DNA of 64,000 nt, taken from positions 72,891,716 through 72,955,715 of the forward strand of contig CM055097.1 in the NCBI GenBank assembly GCA_029204225.1, in the 5' to 3' direction. The position numbers were made by a program, and so were the translations under genes. Below the pieces are notes generated by a model. The model made no database searches. It had not been told where the DNA came from and was given only the letters and a program-made list of their open reading frames with translations. Positions 34,488 to 47,183 of this stretch are shown here, piece by piece (within the stretch, counting starts at the first letter, position 1; each line of letters opens with the position of its first letter). Source of the DNA: Diphasiastrum complanatum (lineage: Eukaryota; Streptophyta; Lycopodiopsida; Lycopodiales; Lycopodiaceae).

Positions 34488-37400
34488 TTAATAACATACG
34501 TCCCTCACTTCAAAATTCAATTTGCCTGGGTGCTTTTTAGATGTATAAAGAAGCACATGGTCACCTAAGTGTAGATTTTTATTGCATAAGTGACGATCAT
34601 GCCAGGCCTTTTGGCGTCGTTTGTTAACCAGTTGTGCGTGGTAAGATATGAGTCTTGTCTCGCATAACTGGGCTAATGTACATAGCCTGGTTTTGACTTG
34701 TTGCTCAATTGTACCTTTTTCATAGAGATCTATAGAAAAAGCTTCCATAACTCTTAGCGAAGGGACTAAGAATTCTACAGGCATTACCGCCTGTTGACCA
34801 TTTAGTGGAAAGGGGTAACCCACCCTCTGGCTTTCTTCGGGGTGGTGCGGTAAGCCCAGATAGCTGAAAAAAGTTTTGGTTTCCAATCAAAGCAATTGGT
34901 TTCAACTATCTTTGTCAAAATTCTATATATCATTTGGTTAGTGAATTCACCTTGCCATTACACCTAGGATAGTACGGTGTACTCTTTCGGTGAATGACAA
35001 TGTAATAGCGTAATAAATTATCAAAAATAACATTAAAAAAATGCTTGTCCCAATCACTAACTAGGTCTATAGGATAGCCAAAATGAGCCTCAATCCACTT
35101 AGGGGCGTAATCTATGGCTATGAGGATGTAACGATCTTGGGTATGTTTCGCTGCTGGACTGATTGGTCCAACAAAGTCAATTCCCCACTTATGGAAGGCT
35201 TCGCCTTCTATAATGGGAGTCAGTGGTGTGAAGTTTGCTTTTGTATTTTTCTTGGCTCGTTGACAAACATCACATGTTTTAATGACAACAAATGTGTCTT
35301 TAGACAAGGATGGCCACCAGAATCCTGCTCAAAGGATAATTTTAGCTGTGGCTTCAGCAGAGAAGTGGCCACTGCCAATGCCCTCATGAGCCTGAGATTT
35401 GATAGGTCGTATCTCTGATTCATAAGAGCATCATCGGATAATACCGTCAACGCTCCGTTTGTAAAGTTGTCCGGCTATTAATTGAAAGGGCACCTCTTTA
35501 AGCAAAAATTTTCTTTTTGCAGTCATATTTAGGCCTTCTTTGAGTCTTCCTATTGTTAGGAACTGAGTGATCTCCTCAGCCCATAAGGGTGTAGCGTCAA
35601 TATGAAAAAGGCATGCATAAGGAAGATCATTGTTGACTGGTGCAGTTGCTTTTACAGCATTAGGTAGTCGGGAAAGGTGATCCGCCATGAAATCTTGGGT
35701 CCCTTTCCGAATGACTACACGAAAATTAAATTCCTCTAGTATCAACAGCCATCGAGCTATACGTCCCGTTTTACAAGATTTATTAACAATATATAATAGG
35801 GCTTGATGGTCGGTGTAGAATGCAAAGGTTTGGCCTAGTAAATAATGTCTTAGTTGTTGTACATCATAGACCATCGCTAATGCTTCTCGCTCAATGGTTG
35901 TATTTTTTACTTCAGCAGGCACCAGCTAGCTACCTGCTCAAGAAACGTATTGGGAAATCCTTGCCATATTCGTCCGGTTGTGCAAGAAGACCTCCAATGG
36001 AATATTCACTTGCATCAGTATGCACATGAAACTCTTTCGTATAGTTTGGCGAGCAGAGTATGGCTGTCGTGGTAAGGGCGGTTTTCAACTCCTCAAAGGC
36101 TTTAATTTGTTCTTCGGTCCAGCAGGGATCAACTACAACTAAATAAACGAGACGTGCCTTGCCGGCATAATCGATTATAGAGATGTGATAATAATTTGTG
36201 TGACCAAGGAAGATGTACATTTCCTTCACTATTGCAGGTAAGGGCATTTCAACTATTACCTTGATTTTTGAAGGATTGGTAGAAATACCGTCCCTTGAAA
36301 TTATGTGCCCGAGTACCACCCCATGGGTGACCCAGATTTGGCACTTATCAGGGTTTAGGAAAATTTCAAATCTACGGCAGCGAATGAAGATTTTCTCCAG
36401 TGCATCAAGGTGCATAGCCGCTGAGGAGTGTACACCCAGATCGTCGAGATAAATCTCGACAATCCGATGTAACAAGTCTTGGAAGGCCAGTTGCATGACC
36501 CTCTGAAACGTTGAAGGGGCGTTGCATAAGCCAAAAGGCATGACATTATAAGCGTAAACCCCGTTCTCTATGGCAAAAGTCATTTTATGTTTATCTTCAA
36601 GGGCTATTTGAACAAGGAAATAACCGTTGAATCCATCCAAGAAGCTAAAAGTGCTATCTCTTGCCATTTTCTCTAAGATTTGGATCGTTAAAGGCAAGGG
36701 AAAATGGTCTTTCTTCATAGATCGACACGAATACGAAGTTTGCCATTTTTCCTGGGTACAACCACAATGGGTGATACCCAATCAGTATGTTGGACTTCAT
36801 AAATGAAGCCAACATCCAGCAGTTTCTTAATATCTTCATCGATTCATTTGCGATAGATGGGGTTACTTCTATAAGGTTTAGCCCCAATAGACTTAGTGTT
36901 GTCTTCCAAAGGAACCGTATGAACTACTACTTCAGGCAAATTTCTTTCATTTTTGTATAGTTCCATGCAAATACATCCCTGTATTTGCAAAGTAGAATTT
37001 CCAGATCAGAAAGTTGTTCGGACGAAAGGTGTGCACCAACATGATCTAGTCGATCCGTCTTCTCATCAGGATCTTTAAGGTTTAATGGCATCATTTTAGC
37101 TGGTCCTTCAAAGGAGTTGGAACTTGGTGTAGGTTCCCGGTGTGGCTGTGGTAACTGGATAACAACATCATCTAGTGTAAAATCTTTAAATTTTTATGGG
37201 AGATCGAAAGGTGGTTCCACAAAGTTTTATGGAACTTTGAAAATCATCTTTGTTGAGTCACTACCAAACGTGAAAGCTTGGTCTGATGGTTTGGATTCTG
37301 TCTCGTTATACAAGAGCTTAATCGGTTGCTTAAGCTTCTCACGCATCTATTTTTGATGCTCAGTTTATTTTGTATCGATAATTTTATTTTTTTGTAACCG

Positions 37401-40400
37401 AGGTTTTTGTGGTTCTTGAGTGGGCGGTGTTGTTGCCTCACTTATCATATCATCATCGATTGTATCCCAGACTTCGTTTGGATACACATCCGATGTGTAT
37501 ACTTTGGATTTGGGCCTATACGCTTGTGCATTGGGTACGTCAGATGTTAGTTGGACATGAGCCAATGACCCTGGTGACTTGATCTCTTGAGGAATTGCTT
37601 TTGGCAAATAACGTTGGGCATCTAGATAAAGGAGTACATGTTCATCCGTCATTTCAACATCATCCATCGAAAGAATACCTTCTTCGGAAACATGGGCGGT
37701 AGAAACGCTAGGTTCTCTTGGGCACCATGCTATAGGAATCAGGTCAACCATCATAAGTGGGATGATGAGTGTATCAATGTCTGTAGAAGATGGGAGAATA
37801 TCCACAGCTTCTGCAGCGGTTTTGATATGACATCAATTGGAATCAACACAGTCCACAGTGGCTAGTGTCTGTCCCCAATTGATTATGTTCGTTGATCTCG
37901 TATAGTGGCCTTTGGGTTGGATCGGGACACTATCTGATTTGTCATATGTTGTTGATGACCAATCATCATAAACTTTAGCAGGCTTGAAATGGCCATTTGA
38001 ATCAACGGTGACTCGTTTGTTGTGATTGCCAAAGGTGATTTTGCTATGCTTCCAATCTTGGACAACCCCTGCCATCTGGAGCCAGGGTGTACCAAGAAGG
38101 AGTTTATAGGTATTGGCATCTTTTGGTAAGTCTAAGATGACACAATCGATTACAAATTTGACACCTGCTATTCGAACTTTAATATTTGATAAATGACCAA
38201 CAGGGTCGGTAACTCATTGATCAGCCATGTGAAGTTTGTATCGCGGTTGATCGAGGGTATGGAATCCCCATGACTTTGCCAAAGACAAAGCCATTATGTG
38301 AACGCCTGATTCGCTATCAAGGGTAGCAGATACTACGGGATAGTCTTTATAGGACAAAGACAAGGTGATGCTAGTCCCCTTAGCAACACCTATATTCAGT
38401 AGATTCATAGGAATCTGGAAAATTTCAAGAATCTCTTTTGTTTTTCGTTGTTCATCACGAATAGTAGGCAGCTGAAAATTACGATGGATATATCAGTGAA
38501 GACCGGTGAAAGATTTTAGCGCACTATGGAATGGCATAGTGAGTTGAGCTTGCAGGAGGTCAGAAAATACCTCAAGTCCCTGTAGAGATTGCTCTTTGTC
38601 AGGGATCTGAGCAGATAACAGACTTTCTGTATGTCCTTCCTCCCGCAAAAACTCCTCTCGAAATTCATTGTATTGCCTTTGTTCCACGTTTGGGTCTGAG
38701 TAGTCTTTGGGTAATGTGAAAGCTGTCAAGTGGCTTCCATTCGGGTCAGCTGATTTTTCATTGTTTTGTTGCTGTTCTTGTTGTTGGCGTTGTGCTCTAG
38801 TTAGAACTCTAACAGGTTTGAATGAGATATGATGTGCTAAAAGGATCATGTTAGGTTTGTTTAGGGAATCTGTGTTTGCGAACATAGTCTAGGCACTCCG
38901 CATGGTATTGTTTCTTAACTTTACAGTCAACCATGCCAGTTTTGCCACAAATAAAACAATGGTTGTCATTGGGCCTATGGCAATAGCATAACCATCTTGG
39001 ATGGCTAGCGATGCTAGATTTTCTGATGGTGTGGAATACTCATCTCGTTTGAATGAGCATGAGTTGTCAGTTTGATATAGTTGGAAACTAGTAGATGAAG
39101 TGTTGTATCGTGATGACATGAGTGATCGTAGGAGCTTTCTACAAGATGTGTTTGTGTAGATTCTCGAGGACGTCGATGGTTTTGTGCTCCTAGATCTTGT
39201 TGTATCCATGGAGGTGGTCTTAAGAGCGCCAACTGTGGTTGAGGTTCATGTCTAGATTGTCTGGAAACCTCTTGTATATGGACTTGGTTGTTTCATGGTG
39301 GATAATGCTTTTGTTGGTTCTATGAAACAAATTGTTGTTGAGGAGGTTGATAATGTCCCCTTGACTGGTTGTGAGGCTGGTTCCTCGGGTTATAATAGCA
39401 ATAGAGTGAGGTATGCCCCATAAAGTCGCAGATATCAGATTTGATCAATGAAGTATCTACGATTGGTTGGTATGAAGGGCACTCATTGCCAGTGTGTTCA
39501 CCTCAACAGTGAGGGCACCATGTGTTCTCTCATCTATGTGGATTTGGCCAGTGGGTAACTGACCTGGCATTGAACTCTAGATAGAGTTAAGAATGTTTTG
39601 AAACTCTTTCATGAGTTTCTCCATCTGTTGTTGGTGTTACTGGTTACGCAACTCCATCTGGGTTTTCCACAACTGTTCTCGTGTTTCCTCGTTTGGTCGA
39701 GCTTCTTGGACAACACGATGTGCTCTCCATTCACGTGGCTCATCGACATCTAATCCCTCGTCTTCTTCCCGAATGGCATCAGACATGTCTTGTTTCAATG
39801 ATGTGTATTCATCATTGGAGTGAAGTTCACATCGTATCCATCGTGGGAGTCCAACGAGGAACGAAATTATGAGCATAGACTCAGTGGGTTGCTCTTGTAC
39901 CTAACTTTTTAATCTTCTAATCATTCAATGTAGTCACGTACTTTCTCATCTTTTGTCATTTTGATGTTACTTAGCTTGACAAAAGGACTTTCGATCAAGC
40001 GAAATGGCCTGAAGCGTTTGATAAATGCCTCCTTCAAGAGTGACTAGTCTCGTTTATCTTCACGATCAAGGTTAAAAAACCATTCTCGTACTCGATCGAT
40101 CATGGTCATCGAGAAGGGCTGTACCATGGCGTCTGGTGATGTCTCACCATAGACATCACATGCATTTTCAAATATACTTGAAGAAATCTTTGAGGATTAG
40201 TGTTACCATCGTACTTAGGTAAATCTAGCTTTGGAGTACGTTTTTTAGTATGCAGAACATTATTTGCAAAAGCTCCATTTAAGTGAGCTCGTGCATGTGA
40301 AGATTCTACAACATGAAAATGTGGTCGATCGTATGGAGCTTCAAAACGCATGGGTTCCCATCTGTCAAATGAGTGGATAGTCCTCTGTAGAATTCGGATC

Positions 40401-40440
40401 ATAAGGACGATCCATAACAACTCTAGAGTACCTTAGGATT
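34488..40440 (-). mobile_element. Ty3/Gypsy fragment 2: nearly full gag-pol, inactive
   Basis: Right to left: gag (start about 40420; PKLDLPKYDGNTNPQRFLQV near 40240-40180), zinc-knuckle-like clusters near 39510-39380 and 38960-38890, and protease near 38330-38290 where the active site reads LDSESG instead of D(S/T)G. Then a long linker, reverse transcriptase 36781-36000 (FPLPLTIQILEKM, FGLCNAPSTFQ, catalytic EIYLDDLGVHSS), RNase H (HVHTDASEYSIGG, IEREALAMVY, YTDHQALLYI) and integrase 35450-34900 (CDVCQRAKKNT, WGIDFVGPI, LVSDWDKHF, YYPRCNGKV). A deletion between KWIEA and HFGYP removes part of the integrase core, and the catalytic Glu position after NGKV reads Asn. Many stops and frameshifts. 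It is the longest element in the window. Confidence 0.93.
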
Positions 40441-40554
40441 GTGGAAGTGGGCCTCTTGGACTCTTTGGTCACTTAACTCTTTGGATTTTTTGTTCAGAAT
40501 GTGGTTTTTTTTGCCGTGGAATGCGGTTGCTACGGTTCAACAATGGATGTTGTG

Positions 40555-41170
40555 GAAATGCGGTCTGTTTGCGGTTGAATGTGGCCTATTTGCGATTGAA
40601 TGTGGGCACTATGACTCAAGGGCGAACGCAGTCGGGGTGCAGGTGAATGCAATTGTTGCAGTTGATTGCAGTCAGTTACGATTCAAGGGCAAATGGAGTT
40701 GGGGTTTGGGTGAATGCAGTTGTTGCAGTTGATTGTAGTCAGTTGTGATTTCTATGGTTTGCAGTGGTGCAGCTAGCGGTTTGTGTGAATTGTCAGATAT
40801 AACTCCGAAAAACATTGGATATAGATCGTCGATTCAAGCTGTCAGATGCACCATCAATGCTAGGCAATCGAATGTAAATGGGATGCAGATGAGTGTCGGA
40901 TGAAAACAAGTGTAGATGCATAAAAGACAAACAGAGTCAGAGGGCATCAGATGCAAATGAGAATAGAGGGAGTCAGATGCAAACGAAGATAGAGGGCGTC
41001 GGATGCAAACAAAATGTGGTGTTGATGCAAGTTGTCGGATCTGATGTCTGTTGTACTCGTCAGTTCTGATCGTCATTCGAAAGTTCTGTGGTCAAGCGTG
41101 GATTAGGTCCGGTTGAGATGGTGAGGAACCCATTCGGTCACGATTGGACCCAGAACCTTCGGTCGAGATT
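40555..41170. repeat. Tandem repeats in the 5' region of Gypsy fragment 2
   Basis: A 67-bp tandem duplication at about 40613-40745 (GCAGTTGATTG(C/T)AGTCAGTT core), three copies of a GATAGAGGGCGTCGGATGCA-type unit at about 40930-41013, and two CGGTCGAGATTTGATA-type units at 41105-41172 matching the minisatellite at 33.5 kb. These lie right of gag, in the expected 5' LTR/leader. Confidence 0.75.
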
Positions 41171-41179
41171 TGATATGTG

Positions 41180-42231
41180 TGAGAGACTTTAGAGCGATGG
41201 TTTTGTAGCACAGATTAGAAAGGTTTGGCTTAGTTTAGTGTCTATACAGTTGTGGAAATGGTGTCAAATGTTCACAGATTCACTAAATCTATGGACATGG
41301 TTTCTTTTATCGTTCTCTTCTTTTTGTTACTTCTGTAGGTTACGGTTCTTTACGGTTTGGTCTTCTTGTTAGAATGGTTTCCAAGCAGAAGCGTTTCTCA
41401 GATTATAATGAGTATTCCCAGCCTATCAGTGGAGAGAGACGGATATGTTACTCAGCTACATGCATATACAAGCCATGCAACCAGTCCTAGCTCAACATAG
41501 ATCAACGTTCTGAATCAGGGAGCAAATCTACAATCTATCTAGCAAAATCAGAGAACAAAGCAATGACAAGATTAAGTTACTCAGCAAGAAACAAGAAACA
41601 AGAAAACTATTCTATTAACAGCACTCTAAGAACCCAAGGATCAAGCTTGATGCTTAGAATGCTCAAGAAACAAGAATGTTAATCCACATCCACCGAGAAG
41701 TACTAGTTAAGAATGTCAAGCAAGAACTGTCTAAGCCTCATGGTGAATCCCGAAAGATGGAATGACCATGTAGGAACTAGTATTTCTAGGCTAATGTAAT
41801 AAATTCAAGTAGACCCTTACAATCCAGTTCTTGATTGTTCTTGGGGTGTCCAAGAATCAAGAAATGTGTGTTTCTTGATTCTTGGACTTCTAAAATGTTG
41901 TTTCCTATTTCAGTTCTGTGGATTAATGTATGTGTAGAATAGTTTTAATGCTTAAGATTTGATTCAAATTCATTTTTGCAGTATTAAAGTAGGATTTCAT
42001 GGCATTTCAACCACTCTACACATTGATTTCTTGGTTGAATGCATGATCTTCATGTTTGGTTTGAAGCATGTAATTTCAGTTCAAGAGTGACTGCCCTGAG
42101 TTGTCCTCTGACAGGCAGGACAATACTACATCAATATCAGCCCCTTTCTACCTGGTTTGGGCTCTAAAACAAGATAGATAAACTTTCTAAATGCCCACAC
42201 TCTCTGCTGACAAGCGAAACACCAACATAAG
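41180..42231. other. Noncoding, LTR-like spacer between two Gypsy fragments
   Basis: No coding motif. An inverted word pair at about 41835-41885 (CAAGAATCAAGAAA against TTTCTTGATTCTTG) forms a good hairpin. Ends not assignable. Confidence 0.4.
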
Positions 42232-44170
42232 CTATAAGCAAAAGTAAAGAAGACAAAACATTAGTAGACAGATCCTATAGACAAGGAATCTGTATACAGT
42301 AGGTGCTATCTTATGATGAATGCCTAACTCATACGTTGTCTCTTCAGCCATTATATTTACACTGGATCCTGAATCTATGGGTACACTATCTAAAATGCAT
42401 CTATTAATTATCACCTGGATCTAAGGTGGGCCTTCGTCACCATGGTTTACCAATCCTACATCAACTAATGGAAACTTAGTTTTTTTTTTTTCCTTTGCAA
42501 AAATTGTTCAATCTCTTTCTTATAGTATTGATTATCCTCTAATAGTTGTTTAAAAGTTATATTGGGCATTCTAGAGGCAAAATCTTCCACTATGTTATAT
42601 GAACGATGTCTAAGTGGTGATGGGTCTCTAGGTATCCTACTACTTGTAATTGGATCTGAAAACATTATTTTTTTAACTTTATTTGTTTCTTCATCTAGGA
42701 GTTTCTTAGCTCCTAAAATAATATCTAGTTCATAGTATTTTTCATTAGATCTATCAAAGTCTGGATCTTTAGGAATTTTTGCAATTTGCTCTGCAGGTTG
42801 CGTTTTAGTTGTCACATTTTTCGCGCTTTTTGCAATTTTTGCAATATTTGCATTTTTATCCTTTTTAGTTTTTTTTTTCATCTCTAAGTATTGGCATATT
42901 CTTCCTACTTCTAGTTGTAATTTTATTTAAATCCAAGTCTAATTCAGGCCAATTTCGGTCTTGATTTTCTATGGTCTCAGACTCTACTTCTATCCTTGGG
43001 ACTACCATGTCAGTGTTAGCTTTAGATTGTCGTGGCCCATCTTCTCTAGGCATATTTATTATAATTAACAAACTACGGCTTAGACCATTGCTGTTGTGGC
43101 TAGGGACATTCGGTAGTGACATATCCTTCGCCTTTGTAATTAGTGCAAAGTGGCACATATCCTACTAACCTCCTAGGTTCAGGATAGTCAGGCGAATAGT
43201 GACCAGGGGCTCCACAATTATAGCATGAACCCTTTACTCTTGGTGGAGGAGTGGAATCTCTTGCCCCTCCTCTATGCAAAATAGTATATTATTGGCTATT
43301 GCATGGTCTAGACGTAAAACTCTTTTGGTTAGAGGGGGTAGCAGTATAGGCTACCTCCTCATGATTCTCAACCGGACAGAGGAATAATTCTTCCTCTACA
43401 TAGCTAGTTTGTAAATTAGGACAATTCATTTTAGAATGTCCCTCTTTACCACAGGTTGTACACCAAATGTTAGCATTTGATTTTGCTTTCTTCCTCGTAG
43501 CCTTAACGTCGGACATCTGGACTTTTAAGTCCCCCATTTCCTTCGCTAAAAGCTCTATACTTTTTCTTAATGGATCTGTCTTTTTGGACTTTTCCATTCT
43601 TCGTCTCCTATCTGAGTTTTTACTCTTAGATTTCCTATAACTAGTTTCTTCTTCAGACGATGAAAAATAAGATGAAGAATTGGAAGACTCTTCTTCATCT
43701 GTTGAATCGGATTCTAACTTAGACTCCGTAGACGAGTCAGATTCTTCTATTCTCTCATGTTTATGCTTCTTACCAGTACTCTTTCTATCATTTCTTCTTC
43801 TCCTAGAAATTTTAGAAGTTTCATAGTTTTTTGTGGATACTATAACATCCTCTAAGGAGTCCGTCAATCCCTGACGACAGTACCTATCCATCTTCTTGGG
43901 TAATCTGCCCAAGAACCATTCCTTTTGCATGGGAATAGGATATTGTGCTCCTAGCTTCTCTATCAAATTCTTAACTCTTCGAGTATACTTTCTAAGTGAC
44001 TCCTTTGGCTTTTTCTCTACCATATTAAGACGTGCTAACAGTCTTGTGGAATAGCCTATCTCTCTAAACTGTTTAAAAAATGCTACCTTTAAAGCATTCC
44101 AAGTATTAACCGTTTTCAGAGCTAACTAGCTATACCAGATCCTCGCTTGCTTGCGCAGAAGACCTGGTAA
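42232..44170 (-). mobile_element. Ty3/Gypsy fragment 3: gag and protease
   Basis: Gag: 44110-43830 (NALKVAFFKQFREIGYSTRL, EWFLGRLPKKMDRYCRQGL), then a long Ser/Glu/Arg linker and a CCHC knuckle CTTCGKEGHSKMNC at about 43470-43430. Two further frames (43158-42865, 42881-42465) are Lys-rich linker. Protease at 42414-42232 keeps an intact active site, VPIDSGSSVNIM. The 244-codon frame 44023-43289 is still open. Reverse transcriptase, RNase H and integrase are missing at the left end. At about 44170 the sequence switches without a gap from Copia to this Gypsy. Confidence 0.9.
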
Positions 44171-44174
44171 AATT

Positions 44175-45830
44175 CTAATTTTCTGGATGTATCTTGACTG
44201 ATGAAGATACAATTTCCCTTCATCAAGATCTCTGTCAATCTGCAATTCTAGGTAGCATCTTGCTTCCCTAAGGTCTGATATTTCAAAATGCTATGAACTA
44301 TCATGCTTCACCTGAGCAACAGCTCATCGCTTCTAGACAGAATCAAAGTGTCATCCACGTACAATGCTATGATTATGATTTTTCCATCTGTGACCTTTGT
44401 ATAGACATTGTAGTCGACCATCAATGGTTGAAATCCTAAGGATCTGAGAGTGTGATCCTTTTTCTTATACCACTGCCTGGCAAATTGCTTCAGTCCGTAT
44501 ATGCTTCTTTGCATTCGACGGACGTAGTTTGCAAAGCGTGAGCAGTAAATCTTGGTGGTTGGTCCATATAGAACTCTTCATTCAACGATGTGGACCTTGA
44601 GACTATATATTGTCGCATATGCAAATAGTAGGCGTAAGGACGAATGCTTTATGACTGGAGAAAATGTCTCAGTATAGTCAACACCATTCTTGTGAGAGAA
44701 ACCTTTTGCCACCAATCCGGCCTTGTATTTGGATACGTTACCATCAGGTCCATACTTGTACTTGAAAATCCATTTTCATTCAATAAACGTGATGTAGTAT
44801 CTTGAACCTCCCAGGGAGACCACATCAAATAGTCCACGATGTCAGAGTGTACCAGCTCCAAGAGTTCTTTTGTTCTAAAAGAGTCCTTGGTAAATGGTAT
44901 ACGTGACATCTTGCCTTTGTTATAGGCATCACAAGACTTCAAGCATGCTGCATCTTTGATGTTGACGCCAGTGAAATCTCTGTTCTGACTAGCGTTGACT
45001 GTATTTATGTGATACAACCTCTTGTGCCATGTAATATCCATTGATTCGTTAATCTGGTGAGCTTGCTTAGACGACACTTGGATCTTGAGGTGATATAGGT
45101 TCCCCTTTCACCTTCTTGTTGTGACAAGCTGAGTGGTTGCAGCTTCAACCACTTCGCAGGTATCGCCTTCAAAGGTGACTTTCAGTCCTGCATCTACCAT
45201 CTTAGCAACAAATAGTAGGTCCTTCTGAAGAGTGGGCACATACAGAGTGTCGTCGAGCCTTCTATCTCTTCCTTTGGTGCTTAACCACAACGCTCTAGTT
45301 CCGCTGACCTTGTGTCTGGAACCATCTCCCAAGATTATGTATATGGAGGATTCTGATTCTTGATTATTAGTGATCATGTGCCTCGTTGCCACGAAGTGTG
45401 ACATTGCACCTGAGTCAACAATTATCTCTTTTGTATTTGAAGTTGATGTCGCACAGACATCAGCACACAAGTAAGCTGCTGGGTTCTTGCCGTTGTTGGC
45501 TCTGTCTTCAGACATCTTGGAGGACTCGGGTTCCTCCACGTAGGATGAGTTATTGTCACTCTCCCGTCTACTCTGAGCTTTCTTGTTTCTAGGATTTTGG
45601 TTGTAGTCAATGGCTGCATGACCCTTCTTGTGATAGTGGATGCACTATATATTTGGGTTGAGCCAGCACTTATCAATAGTGTGGTCTTCTCGCTTGCATC
45701 TCGTGCAGGTCTTCTTCTCACCGTTCTGTTGTCTCGGTTTATTTCTGCTCTCAGGGAGTGGTCCAGGGCTGCATGAGTGGCGCCGGGCAAGTGGCACCAG
45801 GCACTAGCACACCCAGGGGCACACACACAT
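44175..45830 (-). mobile_element. Ty1/Copia fragment F: zinc knuckle, protease, fused integrase/RT pieces
   Basis: Right to left: a knuckle CTRCKREDHTIDKCW at about 45710-45665; protease with IIVDSGAMSHFVATRHM at about 45420-45370 and LYVPTLQKDLLFV; pre-integrase WHKRLYHIN and CDAYNKGKM at about 45030-44890. Most of integrase is deleted, joining its start directly to reverse transcriptase (YGPDGNVSKYKAGLVAKGF near 44750-44690). RT continues with RSIYGLKQFARQWYKKK and intact ALYVDDTLILSRSDEL (44514-44308), and ends in YLELQIDRDLDEGKLYLHQS before Gypsy fragment 3. Closely related to fragment D at 27.0-27.7 kb. Confidence 0.9.
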
Positions 45831-46051
45831 GAGGTGTTGGGAGAGATTATATATTGCCTCTGGGAAATCTCAAAAAAACGCTTATGGGATAAATGAGATT
45901 ATGGGCAGCACGTGGGCAGGAGCGGATCACCTCTAGGACACGCGACGATAAGGCACTAGGGCGGGCGTCATCCTACTCGTCCCAATCAGAGATGAGGGGT
46001 TGGACTAGGATTTTAGTGAAGGGTTGAAGGGTGGGGTGAAGGGAATGACCC

Positions 46052-46306
46052 TTGAGAGTTGGGTTTGACATACCATAATTCAACTATTTTAATTAAAGAT
46101 TTTAGTAATTTAAAAAGCTTAGATTTTCTCAACACAAAAAGGACAAAGGAACCTTCATATATCCTCCATAGAGACCCCATTGAGAATTGGGTTTGACATA
46201 CCATTATTCAACTATTTTAATCAAAAATTTTAGTAACTTAAAAAACTTAGATTTTCTCAACACAAAAAGGACAAAGGAACCTTCATATATCCTCCATAGA
46301 GACCCC
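46052..46306. repeat. 128-bp tandem duplication
   Basis: Units 46052-46179 and 46180-46306 are about 93 percent alike (TTGAGA(G/A)TTGGGTTTGACAT ... CCTCCATAGAGACCCC). Lies just upstream of the LTR-like region ending at 46606. Noncoding. Confidence 0.95.
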
Positions 46307-46309
46307 AAG

Positions 46310-46621
46310 GGATTCTCCTTCACCAAGTAGAGATCATTCGTTTCTTACAGCTTCTTCATGGTTCTGATTATTAACATATGGTTGTTTTGCTCCTCAATGC
46401 TCATTCACAAATCCATCGGGCTTGCAAGGCTTCAGGGCAAGCAATCATTCTTGTTGAAATCTGGGCCTTCACATGGGAGTTTGCACTCTTTCCTCTTTAA
46501 AGCTGTTTGGAAAAGTGCACTAAATATAAATACGATATATGTAGCTGCATGCACCGAGGATTCTGCTCGCTTCTCACTGTCGCGATGCGCATTGCCTCGA
46601 ATTTCATTATGGTATCAGAGG
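46310..46621 (+). repeat. Probable plus-strand LTR end with primer-binding site
   Basis: TGGTATCAGAGG at 46610-46621 matches the tRNA-Met primer site except for the last base and follows a CA-ending sequence at 46606. A TATA-like AAATATAAATACG lies at about 46522-46534, consistent with an LTR promoter. The left end is undefined and no gag is recognisable to the right. Confidence 0.45.
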
Positions 46622-47183
46622 TATCTCTTTGTTTAAGAAAGGGCCAAAAAGGCAACAAATATTTAACTTCTTTGAATTATTTGAAAAGAAGTCACTGTCA
46701 AATAATTGTTGCATTTTTTGAAAGTTTTCAAAAAATGCGAACTGTGTGACAATCAGTTCATTTCTGCAGACTATTACGAAAAATATTGTATCTCTGCAGA
46801 CTGTTTCGAAGATAGTATATTTCTGCAGATTGATAGAAAAGTACTATGATTTGATGAAGTCGTTGAAGATGTCCAGGTCTTCAATGGTCTTCAATTTCTT
46901 GAACTTGACATTTGAATGTGGAAAAGCAATAGGATTGGTTACCCTTTAGTCTCTGTCCATGGATGAAAATCAGCCGGAAGCTCGACATAGTCATCCTTCG
47001 AATAGTTTGGCTGTCTGATTTTTGTGATTCCTACAGGTATCAAATGAGCAGACATAGAACCAAAGGAGATTGCATCTGACCCTAGACAAGTGATCAATAA
47101 ATGTGCAAGAAAAAATCTTGAAATGAAAATAATATCATTAAGGAGAAAACTGTGAACTTAATTTCCAATAGTACCCCTTAAGA
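46622..47183. other. Spacer between retrotransposon fragments
   Basis: Contains T-rich words, a repeated CTGCAGACT motif (46767, 46796) and no recognised coding sequence. Confidence 0.45.
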
